24,645 nucleotides of DNA from a virus. How positions within the stretch are numbered: position 1 is the stretch's first letter; each line of letters starts with the position of its first letter. The position numbers were made by a program, and so were the translations under genes. A model generated the notes under the pieces. It ran no database searches. It saw nothing but the letters and a program-made list of their open reading frames with translations, and was not told the DNA's origin. This document shows, piece after piece, positions 1 to 8,248 of this stretch. The stretch is from IMG/VR virus record IMGVR_UViG_3300024496_000106, positions 1-24,645 of that record; one strand, written 5' to 3'.

Positions 1-1
1 T

Positions 2-230
2 ATCACTAGCGGTGGATCTGGATACACTACAGCACCAACTGCTGTTATTACTGGTACTGGTACTGGCGCAACTGTCGGTGCTATCACTCTTTCTGCTACT
101 ACTGTTGCAAGTATCACTGTAACTAATGGTGGTACTGGTTATACTTCTGCTCCAACTGTTACATTAACAGGTGGTGGTGGATCAGGTGCTGCAGCTACTG
201 CAGTTGTTACAACTGGTGGCGTAAAAATTA
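2..230 (+). repeat. Two Gly/Thr-rich protein repeats inside the sheath gene
   Basis: Two in-frame copies of a motif of the form IT-[ST/N]-GG-x-GY-T-x-APT-x-V-x-[TG] occur, the key S/N-G-G starting at about nt 8 and nt 125, giving a period of 117 nt (39 residues). Each copy is followed by a Gly/Ala/Thr run. The nucleotide copies have drifted, so this is a protein-level repeat rather than a recent DNA duplication. More copies may lie upstream of the window. Confidence 0.75.
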
Positions 231-1606
231 ATAACGAAAATGATTATCTAGTAACTTATGCTGCTGGTGCTGGTGTTGTTGGTGAATTTGCTGCAAAATA
301 TCCAGGAACATTGGGTAACTCATTAAAAGTTTCTTTAGCAGACTCTTCAAGTTTCGCTACATGGACATACAAAGATGAGTTTGATACTGCTCCAGGAACA
401 TCTGACGCTGCTGCTTCTGTTGGTGGCGCAAATGACGAATTACACGTAATCATTGTTGATGAAGACGGATTATGGACTGGTACTCCAGGAACTATCCTAG
501 AAAAATTTGCTTATGTATCCAAAGCAGGTGATGCTAAGAAATTTGACGGAACAAACAACTATTACAAAGATGTAATCAATTCACGTTCTCAGTATATCTG
601 GTGGATGGATCACCCAACAGGTGGAACCAACTGGGGTAATAATATTGCAGGAACTTCATTTGCAAACTCTGCAGCTGTATCTCGTTCATTGGCAGGTGGT
701 TTAGATGACCTAACTGCAACTGATGGCGAGCGTATTACAGCATGGAACATTTTCAGTGATGATGCAAGTTATGACATCTCATTAATTCCAATTGGAAAAG
801 CATCTCCAACTGTTGCTAATGCTGTTATCGCTATCGCAGAAAGTAGAAGAGATTGCGTAGTCTTCATTTCCCCACAAGATATTTCTACTACTGATATCAT
901 TAGCACTTCTAATAGTGGTGATGATGCAGTAAACAAAATTATTGCTTATCGCAATGCGTTAACAAGCACTTCTTATGCTGTGCTTGATTCTGGTTACAAA
1001 TATCAATATGATCGTTATAATGACAAATATCGTTATGTTCCATTAAATGGTGACATTGCTGGTCTATGTGCTCGTACTGATTACACTAACGATGCTTGGT
1101 GGTCTCCAGGTGGTTTAAATCGTGGTCAAATCAAGAACGTAGTTAAATTAGCTGTTGCTCTTGATAAAACTGATCGTGATAATCTATACAAGAATGGTAT
1201 TAACCCAGTTGTTACTTTCCCAGGAGATGGCACTGTTCTATTCGGTGACAAAACTCTATTGGCTAAACCAAGTGCATTTGATCGCATTAACGTGCGTCGT
1301 CTGTTTATTGTTCTTGAGAAAGCAATTGCAACTGCTGCTAAGTATCAGTTATTTGAGTTTAACGATGCGTTTACTCGTGCTCAATTCAAGAACTTAGTGG
1401 AGCCATTCCTACGTGACGTACAAGGTCGTCGTGGTATCACTGACTTCGTAGTTAAGTGTGATGATTCTAACAACACTGGTGAAGTTATTGATCGCAATGA
1501 ATTCGTTGCTGATATCTTTATTAAGCCAGCACGTTCTATCAACTTTATTACTCTTAACTTCGTTGCTGCTCGTTCTGGAATTAACTTCAGCGAGATTGGT
1601 GGCTAA
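2..1606 (+). CDS. 18: Tail sheath protein gp18, 5' truncated
   Basis: This is the contractile tail sheath subunit, which polymerises around the tail tube and contracts during DNA injection. The frame is open from the window edge to TAA at 1604-1606, so the true start lies upstream; 534 residues are visible, against 659 in T4 gp18. The C-terminal part has the family's conserved features, including the stretch around GRRGITDFVVKCDDSNNT (about residues 476-493 of the visible part) and the ending with IKPARSINFITLNF. The first 75 or so residues are Gly/Thr-rich and contain two copies of a roughly 39-residue repeat (GGSGYTTAPT and GGTGYTSAPT), which looks like an extra surface domain. The internal ATG at 311 is not the start, because coding sequence continues upstream without a stop. 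The downstream neighbour is the tail tube gene, as in T4. Identity is confident; the repeat's role is inference. Confidence 0.93.
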   Translation: MTSGGSGYTTAPTAVITGTGTGATVGAITLSATTVASITVTNGGTGYTSAPTVTLTGGGGSGAAATAVVTTGGVKINNENDYLVTYAAGAGVVGEFAAKYPGTLGNSLKVSLADSSSFATWTYKDEFDTAPGTSDAAASVGGANDELHVIIVDEDGLWTGTPGTILEKFAYVSKAGDAKKFDGTNNYYKDVINSRSQYIWWMDHPTGGTNWGNNIAGTSFANSAAVSRSLAGGLDDLTATDGERITAWNIFSDDASYDISLIPIGKASPTVANAVIAIAESRRDCVVFISPQDISTTDIISTSNSGDDAVNKIIAYRNALTSTSYAVLDSGYKYQYDRYNDKYRYVPLNGDIAGLCARTDYTNDAWWSPGGLNRGQIKNVVKLAVALDKTDRDNLYKNGINPVVTFPGDGTVLFGDKTLLAKPSAFDRINVRRLFIVLEKAIATAAKYQLFEFNDAFTRAQFKNLVEPFLRDVQGRRGITDFVVKCDDSNNTGEVIDRNEFVADIFIKPARSINFITLNFVAARSGINFSEIGG

Positions 1607-1609
1607 GAG

Positions 1610-1617
1610 ACTAAATA
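1610..1617 (+). promoter_or_regulatory. Possible weak T4-type late promoter before gp19
   Basis: ACTAAATA matches the T4 late -10 element TATAAATA at 6 of 8 positions and lies in the short 18-19 gap, about 24 nt before the gp19 start. A transcript would begin near 1623 and keep the AAAGGAG ribosome site. AT-rich intergenic sequence gives such matches by chance, so this is tentative. Confidence 0.3.
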
Positions 1618-1640
1618 AAGAAAGAACAAAGGAGAATTAA

Positions 1641-2234
1641 ATGGCAAATATCGCTGATTTTAAAGCACAAATGATTGGTGGCGGTGCACGCCCAAATCAG
1701 TTCCGTGTTGAATTAGTGTTTCCTTCTTACGTACCATTAGGTATCGTTGCTGGTCAACGTGCTCAGTTCTTATGTAAGTCTGCTCAGTTACCAGCGTCTA
1801 CTATTGAGAATATTCAAGTTCTCTATAAAGGACGTCCAGTAAATTTTGCAGGCGAGCGTAATTTTGCACCTTGGACTGTTTCAATTTACAACGATACTAC
1901 TTTCAATATTCGCAATGCTATGGAACAATGGCAAGCTGGTATTCAAAGTTATAGTAACACTGACGGAAGAACTAACCCACGTGATTACCAAGTAGATTTA
2001 CAAGTTCATCAATTAGATCGTGGTGGTGCAATTATCAAGAGCTATAAGTTCGTTGATGCGTTCCCAACACTAATTGGTCCAATCGCATTAGACTACGATC
2101 AGCAAAATCAGATCGAACAGTTTGATGTAGAGTTTCAATTTAACTACTTTACTTCTAATGCAACTGAGGGTGGTGGTATCAATCTTAATGTTTCTGTTGA
2201 TACACCAATCGGTAGTTTCCCACTACCAATTTAA
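1641..2234 (+). CDS. 19: Tail tube protein gp19
   Basis: This encodes the subunit of the inner tail tube, through which DNA passes. The 197-residue product has the gp19 pattern: an N-terminal segment ending in RPNQFRVELVFPSYV, the CKSAQLPAST loop, YKGRPVNFAGERNF at about residues 62-75, and an acidic C-terminal half with the EQFDVEFQFNYF strand. It is longer than T4 gp19 (163 residues), mainly through a Gly/Ser/Pro-rich tail after that strand. A clear AAAGGAG ribosome site sits 8-9 nt upstream of the ATG. It lies 34 nt after the sheath gene and just before the portal gene, the order seen in T4-like phages. Confidence 0.93.
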   Translation: MANIADFKAQMIGGGARPNQFRVELVFPSYVPLGIVAGQRAQFLCKSAQLPASTIENIQVLYKGRPVNFAGERNFAPWTVSIYNDTTFNIRNAMEQWQAGIQSYSNTDGRTNPRDYQVDLQVHQLDRGGAIIKSYKFVDAFPTLIGPIALDYDQQNQIEQFDVEFQFNYFTSNATEGGGINLNVSVDTPIGSFPLPI

Positions 2235-2257
2235 TTATATAATTAGGGTTTTTAATT

Positions 2258-3826
2258 ATGCAAATTTTTGGATTTGAGATAAAACGCAAGCAGCCAGAAA
2301 AAGAGATCGGAACAGTAGTAACTCCGATCTCTGACGATGGCTCTACAGTCGTATCTACTTCTGCGACAGGCTATTATGGCATGGTCATGGATATGGATAC
2401 GATCGTTAAGAATGAGAACGATCTTATTCGTCGTTATAGAGAAACTTCTCTTTATGCTGATTGTGATGCTGCGATTGAAGACATTGTAAACGAAGCAATT
2501 ATTGCTGAACCAGATGATCAAGCTGTAAAGATTAACTTGGATAAAGTTAAATTATCTGAGTCAATTAAGGGTAAAATTAGAACAGAGTTTGATGAAGTTC
2601 TTCGTTTATTAAATTTTGATGATAAAGGTCATGATATATTTCGTCAGTGGTATATTGATGGAAGAGTTTATTATAATATTTTAATAGATCCTAATCAACC
2701 AAAATTAGGTATTCAAGAATTGCGTTATGTGGATCCTCGCAAGATTCGCAAAATTAAAAAAGTTGAAAAGAAAAGAACACCACAGGGTGTTGATGTTGTA
2801 GTTAAAAATGAAGAGTTTTACCTGTATAATGATAAAGGTATTCAAGAGAATACTACACAGGGAATCAAACTCTCGCTAGATTCAATTATCTATACTCCTT
2901 CTGGAGTAGTAGATCAAAATACTGGTATGATGATGTCTTATTTGCATAAAGCAATTAAGCCAACAAACCAGTTAAAGATGATTGAAGATGCGGTAGTTAT
3001 TTACCGCATTTCACGTGCTCCAGAAAGACGTGTGTTTTATGTTGACGTTGGTAACCTGCCAAAATTAAAAGCAGAACAATACGTCAATGACATTATGAAC
3101 AAGTTTAGAAATAAAATTGTTTATGATGCAACAACTGGAGAGACTCGTGACGATCGTCGTCATTTAAGTATGATGGAAGACTTCTGGATGCCACGTCGTG
3201 AGGGTGGTAAAGGAACTGAAATTACAACTCTTCCAGGTGGACAGAATTTGGGAGATATTGCTGATATTCAATATTTCCAAACTAAATTATATCAGGCATT
3301 AAACGTGCCATTATCAAGATTGCAACCAGCTACTGGTTTCTCTCTTGGTAGAACTACTGAGATTACACGTGATGAGATTAAATTTAATAAGTTTATTGCT
3401 CGTCTACGTAAAAAGTTTTCTGGATTGTTTAGTGGTGCATTACGTGTTCAATTGGTTGCTAAGGGTGTTATTCGTGAGGAAGAATGGGCTACTATTGAAC
3501 AAGCAATACAATATGATTATCAACAAGATAATCATTTCACTGAATTAAAAGATAATGAGTTATTGTTGCAAAGATTAGCTGCTTTACAACAAGTAGAACC
3601 TTATATTGGTCGTTTCTATTCTAGCACATGGATCCGTAAGAATGTTCTTGGGCAGACTGATGAAGAAATTGAAATTATGCAGAAAGAAATGACTGAGGAC
3701 AAGATTGAACAAATGCAGTTGGCTGACGAACAAGGTAGATTAGCTGCAGTAACGCAAGTTGCACAGCAACAGCATTTAGCTGATAATGGTATGGGTGGTA
3801 ATGAAGTATCACCTGACCAACAATAA
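2258..3826 (+). CDS. 20: Portal vertex protein gp20
   Basis: This is the dodecameric portal at the head-tail vertex; it initiates prohead assembly and docks the terminase. The 522-residue length is almost identical to T4 gp20 (524). Recognisable family segments include the N-terminal YRETSLYADCDAAIEDIVNE block (about residues 60-79), RYVDPRKIRKIKK near 156-168, the AVVIYRISRAPERRVFYVDVG block (about 245-265), the KFRNKIVYDATTGETRDDRR segment, and FWMPRREGGKGTEITTLPGG. The C-terminus is Gln-rich and acidic. The ribosome site is weak (AGGG about 9 nt before ATG). The gene sits between the tail tube and the prohead core genes, where T4 has it. Confidence 0.95.
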   Translation: MQIFGFEIKRKQPEKEIGTVVTPISDDGSTVVSTSATGYYGMVMDMDTIVKNENDLIRRYRETSLYADCDAAIEDIVNEAIIAEPDDQAVKINLDKVKLSESIKGKIRTEFDEVLRLLNFDDKGHDIFRQWYIDGRVYYNILIDPNQPKLGIQELRYVDPRKIRKIKKVEKKRTPQGVDVVVKNEEFYLYNDKGIQENTTQGIKLSLDSIIYTPSGVVDQNTGMMMSYLHKAIKPTNQLKMIEDAVVIYRISRAPERRVFYVDVGNLPKLKAEQYVNDIMNKFRNKIVYDATTGETRDDRRHLSMMEDFWMPRREGGKGTEITTLPGGQNLGDIADIQYFQTKLYQALNVPLSRLQPATGFSLGRTTEITRDEIKFNKFIARLRKKFSGLFSGALRVQLVAKGVIREEEWATIEQAIQYDYQQDNHFTELKDNELLLQRLAALQQVEPYIGRFYSSTWIRKNVLGQTDEEIEIMQKEMTEDKIEQMQLADEQGRLAAVTQVAQQQHLADNGMGGNEVSPDQQ

Positions 3827-3841
3827 AGAAGGAGATATAGT

Positions 3842-4267
3842 ATGAGTGATAATGTAAAAAATTTAATTTCTGCAATCGCTGCTGGTGATGCAGTAGAAAC
3901 AGAGAATGCATTTAATGCAACTATGGCAGAAAAAATTTCAGCCAAATTGGATGATATGCGCATTACTGTTGCACAAGGTATGTTTAAAACTGCAGTTGAA
4001 ACTGAAGAAACACCTGCAGCTGAAATTACCGATGAAACTCCTGCGCCTGTTGTTGAAGAAGAATTTGATCTAACTGAAGAACAAATTGACGCAATGACTG
4101 AAAAGCAGTTAGATGAGATTCTTACAAAGAAAACACCAGCAAGTAAAGTAATTAGTGACTTCGTTCATAGCGATGATCCTAAATTTGCTGGAGATACAAA
4201 GAAACAAAGAATTAAAAGAGCACTCGGTGCATATTATGGTATGCACCCAGAGAAGTCTAGAAAATAA
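3842..4267 (+). CDS. Probable prohead core protein (gp67/68-type position)
   Basis: The 141-residue product is acidic, with an N-terminal helical block (ISAIAAGDAVETENAFNATM, then AEKISAKLDDMRITVAQGMF), a Pro/Thr/Glu-rich linker at about residues 55-78, an EEQIDAMTEKQLDEILTK helix, and a basic C-terminus ending KQRIKRALGAYYGMHPEKSRK. In T4 the slot between genes 20 and 21 holds the small prohead core proteins gp67 and gp68. The N-terminal helix type (GD.....AF.A.MA.KI...LD..R) is one I associate with prohead core proteins of T4-like phages. A strong AAGGAG site precedes the ATG, and the stop overlaps the next start (TAATG). Function is inferred from position, composition and this resemblance. 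Confidence 0.55.
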   Translation: MSDNVKNLISAIAAGDAVETENAFNATMAEKISAKLDDMRITVAQGMFKTAVETEETPAAEITDETPAPVVEEEFDLTEEQIDAMTEKQLDEILTKKTPASKVISDFVHSDDPKFAGDTKKQRIKRALGAYYGMHPEKSRK

Positions 4268-4803
4268 TGTTTTATAAAGAATTTACAAAAACTATTTCTG
4301 GTGCGGATGAAACCATTCGCTCTTATGGACATTTAATACAAAATATTAATGGGACTATTTTTGTAGATAAAGAAGAAACTAATTTTAAGAGTTTGGAAGA
4401 AGCAAGAAAATACATTAAAAATAAACACTGCTCAGAAGCGATAGAAGACGAGATTATAGAAAAACAATACGAAGAGATTTCAGAAAATCGTATCGCTAAT
4501 ATTATTAAAGAACATCACGATATTAAAGTTACAGATACTCTAATAGAATCATACCTCGAACTTGCTTCTTCTAAAATTTTTACTGTAGATCCAGTTGTTC
4601 AAGAAATTAGAAAACTTAATAAACTAGACTCCCTGATTGAGAGTAAGTTACACTACGAATTAAAAGATGGCAGTATAGTTGCGATTGATGAACAAACGCA
4701 AGAACAACTAAATAATTTATTGGCAAATCATAAAGACGTTGTTGAATATATGCGTGAAACGAAAGACAACTTCTTTAACGTAGTTAATAAGATTAAGGAA
4801 TAA
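4267..4803 (+). CDS. Unknown protein in head gene cluster, 178 aa
   Basis: I do not recognise this protein with confidence. It starts with a TAATG overlap on the preceding gene, so the two are probably translationally coupled. Residues 1-50 look like a compact alpha/beta segment (YGHLIQNINGTIFVDKEETN, then a KSLEEARKYIKN helix). Residues 55-178 are predicted largely helical and charged, rich in Glu, Lys, Asn and Ile. It has no membrane segment or cysteine motif; a single Cys is at about residue 56. The position (20-x-HERE-x-21) suggests a head assembly or core role like T4 gp68, but no motif proves it. Confidence 0.75.
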   Translation: MFYKEFTKTISGADETIRSYGHLIQNINGTIFVDKEETNFKSLEEARKYIKNKHCSEAIEDEIIEKQYEEISENRIANIIKEHHDIKVTDTLIESYLELASSKIFTVDPVVQEIRKLNKLDSLIESKLHYELKDGSIVAIDEQTQEQLNNLLANHKDVVEYMRETKDNFFNVVNKIKE

Positions 4804-4805
4804 AA

Positions 4806-5231
4806 ATGGCTGTCACAAAGACAATTATAAAAAATACCAATCAAGAGACAATCGTAAAGATTGCTGGAACAGCTGGTAATGCTACCATCGATTTACAAAC
4901 TGATTGTTTAGCATCTACTCAAGCATTAGATGGCGCAACTCAAAGAGTTGATATTTGCACTGCTATGGTAACTGGTCTTTTAGGTTCTGCTGTAACTGTA
5001 GTTCGTAACTCAGTTCCAGTATTAGCATTTGCAGGAGAGAATGCATCCTTGTTTGATTTTGAAGGGCAGGGATTTAGAGATAATACAGAAAATAGTAGCG
5101 ATATCGTTGTTGCTATCTCTGGTGCTGAAGCCCATATCTATTTGACATTACGTAAAGTTAGTGGATATGCAACTAAAGTAGAAACTGCTCAGTTTGGTTC
5201 TTATGACAACCCAGCAGTAGTAGGGAGCTAA
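4806..5231 (+). CDS. Unknown beta-rich probable virion protein, 141 aa
   Basis: The product is small, nearly uncharged for this genome and rich in Val, Ala, Thr and Gly, with alternating hydrophobic strands (TVVRNSVPVLAFAGENAS, then SDIVVAISGAEAHIYLTLRK). This looks like an all-beta structural protein rather than an enzyme or scaffold. AAGGA lies 7 nt before the ATG, 2 nt after the previous stop, and the protease gene follows 2 nt later. From its place in the head block it could be a capsid decoration or head-completion protein. I recall similar unnamed proteins in this slot in cyanophages, but assign no function. Confidence 0.75.
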   Translation: MAVTKTIIKNTNQETIVKIAGTAGNATIDLQTDCLASTQALDGATQRVDICTAMVTGLLGSAVTVVRNSVPVLAFAGENASLFDFEGQGFRDNTENSSDIVVAISGAEAHIYLTLRKVSGYATKVETAQFGSYDNPAVVGS

Positions 5232-5233
5232 CA

Positions 5234-5887
5234 ATGAAACTAATTAGAGAAGTTACAGAATCTGTAAATCTTATTACCGAAGATAAATTAGGTAAAGGTA
5301 AACAGTATTATATTGAAGGTGTTTTCCTTCAATCAGAAATTACCAATCGTAATGGTCGCTCTTATCCAGAAGCAGTTATGGATAAAGAAGTTGGTCGTTA
5401 CATGGAACAATGCGTTAAGCAAAATCGTGCATATGGCGAATTAGGTCATCCAGATACACCATCTATTAATCTAGATCGTGTATCCCATTTAATAGTTGAT
5501 CTACACAAAGAAGGCACAAATTATATTGGTAAAGCAAAGATTTTAGATACGCCAATGGGTCAAATCGCCAAAGGTCTTTTAGATGGTGGTGCAAACTTAG
5601 GAGTATCTTCAAGAGCACTTGGTTCTCTACAAATGAACAAAGAGGGTGTTCAAGTGGTTCAGGATGACTTTATGCTGTCTACTGCAGCAGACATCGTTGC
5701 TGACCCATCCGCTCCAGATGCTTTCGTACGTGGTATTATGGAAAGTAGGGAGTGGGTATTTGTTGATGGAAAGTTTGTGGAAAAGCAGATTGATGAAGTA
5801 AGAGCTATCATTAAGAAGACTTCATCTCGCAATCTAGAGGAAGCCAAACTACGTGCTTTCCAAAATTTTCTGACTAAAATCAGATAA
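5234..5887 (+). CDS. 21: Prohead core protease gp21
   Basis: This is the serine protease that sits in the prohead core and cleaves scaffold and capsid proteins during maturation. The 217-residue product matches the T4 gp21 family: YIEGVFLQSEITNRNGRSYP (residues 27-45 region), the catalytic His in YGELGHPDTP (His72), and the nucleophile Ser in NLGVSSRALGS (Ser125 or Ser126). The DFMLSTAADIVADPSAPDAF segment (145-164) is also typical. T4 gp21 is about the same length (212). It is placed directly before its main substrate gp22 and followed by gp23. Catalytic assignments are by family analogy. Confidence 0.95.
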   Translation: MKLIREVTESVNLITEDKLGKGKQYYIEGVFLQSEITNRNGRSYPEAVMDKEVGRYMEQCVKQNRAYGELGHPDTPSINLDRVSHLIVDLHKEGTNYIGKAKILDTPMGQIAKGLLDGGANLGVSSRALGSLQMNKEGVQVVQDDFMLSTAADIVADPSAPDAFVRGIMESREWVFVDGKFVEKQIDEVRAIIKKTSSRNLEEAKLRAFQNFLTKIR

Positions 5888-5897
5888 ATAATAAATA
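5883..5897 (+). promoter_or_regulatory. Candidate T4-type late promoter(s) before gp22
   Basis: Two overlapping near matches to TATAAATA occur back to back: GATAAATA (5883-5890) and AATAAATA (5890-5897), each 7 of 8. Initiation from the second would be near 5903, leaving a 27-nt leader with the AGGAG ribosome site of gp22. The first overlaps the gp21 stop codon, so part of the match is forced. Scaffold and capsid are needed in large amounts, which fits a promoter here. Confidence 0.5.
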
Positions 5898-5929
5898 ATT
5901 ACATAGAACTATCCAGTTAGGAGAAAACG

Positions 5930-6922
5930 ATGTCAATCGAACAAAAAATCGCTGAAATTCTTGCTGAGTCAAAAGCTGCTGCTCTCGAGCAACAAGTCGC
6001 TGACACTCAGGAAGAAACTATTGTAGAAGAGGACGAGACTGTTGCTGAAGAAGCAGTTAAGCCAACCACTCCTCCTGCTAATCCAGACAATGCTAAAAAC
6101 AATGTCGATCAAGAGAAAGCAGCTGAAGGTGGAACTTCTAAAACTAAGAATAAAGCCAATGAAGACGAAGAAGCAGCTGAAGCCAGCCATCTTCCAATCA
6201 AAGGTGTAAAAGAAGATATTGATGCTCTTATGAATGGTGAAGAACTCTCTGAAGAGTTCCGTGCTAAAGCAACTACCATTTATGAAGCAGCTGTTACTAC
6301 TCGTGTAAAAGCAGAAGTAGCACGTATCGAAGAAGAATACGCAGCACGTCTTGAAGAAGAAGCTGCAAAGATTGCAGAGGGTCTTGTTGAAAAGGTTGAT
6401 GGATATCTCGACTACGTAGTTGAGCAGTGGATTGCACAGAATGAAATAGCCCTTGAGCATGGTATGAAGTCCGAAATCCTTGAAGGATTTGTTGCTGGAC
6501 TTAAAGGTCTTTTCGAAGAACACTATATCGATATTCCAGAAGAGAAGTTCGATGTATTAGGTTCAATGGAAAGTAAAGTTGAAGAACTCGAAGCAAAGTT
6601 AAACGAGCAAGTTGCTGCTAATGTCGAATTGAATAAAACAATCGGCGAACTAAAACGTAACGAAATCGTTGAAACTGCATGCGAGGGTTTAACTGATACT
6701 GAAGTAGAAAAACTAAAAGGTTTAGCAGAAGAACTTTCTTATGAAGACGCTGACACTTTTAAATCAAAAGTTCAGACAATTCGTGAGAATTACTTTACTA
6801 CCAAGCAACAAGCGGAAGTAACATCCGTGGTAACTGACGAGCCAGTAGAAACTTTAACTGAGGAAAAGAAAATTGACCCAGTAATGGCAAAGTATCTATC
6901 TGCTCTCAACCGTAAGTCTTAA
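5930..6922 (+). CDS. 22: Prohead core scaffold protein gp22
   Basis: This is the main internal scaffold of the prohead, degraded by gp21 before packaging. The 330-residue product (T4: 269) is strongly acidic. It has a disordered Glu/Thr/Pro/Asn-rich N-terminal third (residues 20-85), then long helices with coiled-coil character (125-245), and the C-terminal EEKKIDPVMAKYLSALNRKS, typical of gp22 in this phage group. Candidate gp21 cleavage sites of the hydrophobic-x-Glu/Ala-or-Gly type are IYE/A (after 119), IAE/G (after 150) and ILE/G (after 185). AGGAG precedes the ATG by about 8 nt. The extra length is mostly in the disordered N-terminal part. Confidence 0.93.
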   Translation: MSIEQKIAEILAESKAAALEQQVADTQEETIVEEDETVAEEAVKPTTPPANPDNAKNNVDQEKAAEGGTSKTKNKANEDEEAAEASHLPIKGVKEDIDALMNGEELSEEFRAKATTIYEAAVTTRVKAEVARIEEEYAARLEEEAAKIAEGLVEKVDGYLDYVVEQWIAQNEIALEHGMKSEILEGFVAGLKGLFEEHYIDIPEEKFDVLGSMESKVEELEAKLNEQVAANVELNKTIGELKRNEIVETACEGLTDTEVEKLKGLAEELSYEDADTFKSKVQTIRENYFTTKQQAEVTSVVTDEPVETLTEEKKIDPVMAKYLSALNRKS

Positions 6923-6944
6923 TTTTTTCAAAAGGAAAACTTAA

Positions 6945-8210
6945 ATGAATCGTCAAGAATTATTAAAAAAATGGGCACCAGTTCTAGAAGCTGAGAATGC
7001 TCCAAAGATTGCAGACAGCTATCGTAAAGAAGTTACTGCAGTTCTATTAGAAAACCAAGAGCGTGAGATGGCTAAAGAGCAACAAGCTCTTTTCGAAGCA
7101 GCTCCAGCTAACGCAGGTGGTGCAGGTATCGCTTTAGGTGGTGCTGGTACTAATGCACAAATGGCTGGTTACGATCCAGTATTGATCGCTCTAGTTCGTC
7201 GTGCTGCTCCACAGCTTATCGCTTATGATATCGCTGGTGTTCAGCCAATGACTCAACCAACTGGCTTGATCTTCGCAATGAAGTCACGCTATACTTCTCA
7301 GAGTGGTACTGAGGCTCTATTCAACGAAGCAGATACTGACTTCGCTGGTACTGGCACTCACGCTGGTTCTAACCCAGTTTCTGGTGCTTATACCACTGGT
7401 ACTGGTATCACTACTGCTAACGCAGAAGATCTAGGTGGCGCAACTACTTTCAATCAGATGGCATTCTCTATCGAGAAGACAACTGTAACTGCACAAACTC
7501 GTGCTTTGAAAGCAGAATACACTGTTGAACTTGCACAAGACTTGAAAGCAGTTCATGGTCTTGATGCTGAAGGCGAATTGAGCAACATTCTTTCTTCAGA
7601 AATCCAAGCTGAAATTAACCGTGAAGTTGTACGTACTGTTTATGCTGCTGCTAAAACTGGCGCAGAAGTTAACACTGCAACTGCTGGTACTTTCGACATG
7701 GACGTTGACTCAAATGGTCGTTGGTCTGTTGAGAAATTCAAGGGACTATTGTTCCAGATCGAGCGTGAAGCAAACGCTATTGCACAGACTACTCGTCGTG
7801 GTCGTGGTAATTTCATCATCTGCTCAAGCGATGTTGCATCTGCTTTAGCAATGGCTGGTGTTCTTGACTATGCTCCAGCATTGTCAACTGGTCTAAATGT
7901 TGATGAAGCATCTACTACTTTCGCAGGTGTTCTAAACGGTAAGTATAAAGTTTATGTTGATCCATATTCTGCTAACCAATCAGCTAGCCAGTTCTTCGTT
8001 GTTGGTTACAAAGGTACTTCAGCATTTGACGCTGGTTTATTCTACTGCCCATACGTTCCTCTACAAATGGTTCGTGCAGTTGATCCAAATACTTTCCAGC
8101 CAAAGATTGGTTTCAAGACACGTTATGGCATGGTTGCAAACCCATTCACTAGCTTGTCCTCTGGCACTAACATCTACTACCGCAAGGTAGCTGTTACTAA
8201 CTTAATGTAA
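6945..8210 (+). CDS. 23: Major capsid protein gp23
   Basis: This HK97-fold subunit builds the capsid lattice. The 421-residue product is shorter than T4 gp23 (521), as expected for marine-type relatives. The N-terminal 51 residues are Glu/Lys/Gln-rich and end in ALFEAAP; LFE/A fits the gp21 cleavage consensus (T4 cleaves after Glu65), so the mature chain would start at Ala52. Strongly conserved gp23 segments follow: DPVLIALVRRAAPQLIAYDI, GVQPMTQPTGLIFAMKSRY, the RALKAEYTVELAQDLKAVHG block, RRGRGNFIICSSDVA and the C-terminal FKTRYGMVANPF. Codon use is heavily biased to GCT/GTT/CGT, as expected for a very highly expressed protein. No vertex gene 24 follows in this window. Confidence 0.97.
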   Translation: MNRQELLKKWAPVLEAENAPKIADSYRKEVTAVLLENQEREMAKEQQALFEAAPANAGGAGIALGGAGTNAQMAGYDPVLIALVRRAAPQLIAYDIAGVQPMTQPTGLIFAMKSRYTSQSGTEALFNEADTDFAGTGTHAGSNPVSGAYTTGTGITTANAEDLGGATTFNQMAFSIEKTTVTAQTRALKAEYTVELAQDLKAVHGLDAEGELSNILSSEIQAEINREVVRTVYAAAKTGAEVNTATAGTFDMDVDSNGRWSVEKFKGLLFQIEREANAIAQTTRRGRGNFIICSSDVASALAMAGVLDYAPALSTGLNVDEASTTFAGVLNGKYKVYVDPYSANQSASQFFVVGYKGTSAFDAGLFYCPYVPLQMVRAVDPNTFQPKIGFKTRYGMVANPFTSLSSGTNIYYRKVAVTNLM

Positions 8211-8214
8211 TTTG

Positions 8215-8248
8215 TTAAGTTATTAAACCGACAGAGATCGGTACTTAA
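8215..8248 (+). other. Hairpin in gp23 3' UTR upstream of the terminator
   Basis: TTAAGT (8215-8220) can pair with ACTTAA (8243-8248), enclosing a second stem ACCGA (8227-8231)/TCGGT (8238-8242). The structure abuts the intrinsic terminator. It may protect the 3' end of the abundant capsid mRNA from exonucleases; that role is inference. Confidence 0.5.

Noticed and set aside
2232-2245. 14-bp perfect palindrome TAATTATATAATTA before gp20
   Set aside because: It is purely A/T and in a short AT-rich gap overlapping the gp19 stop; chance is the simplest explanation and no late promoter match is present.
5969-6523. Long open frame of 184 codons on the minus strand within gp22
   Set aside because: It is antisense to a well-recognised scaffold gene; the Phe/Ser/Cys-rich product is what reverse-reading of Glu/Ala/Lys codons gives. 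No promoter or ribosome site supports it.
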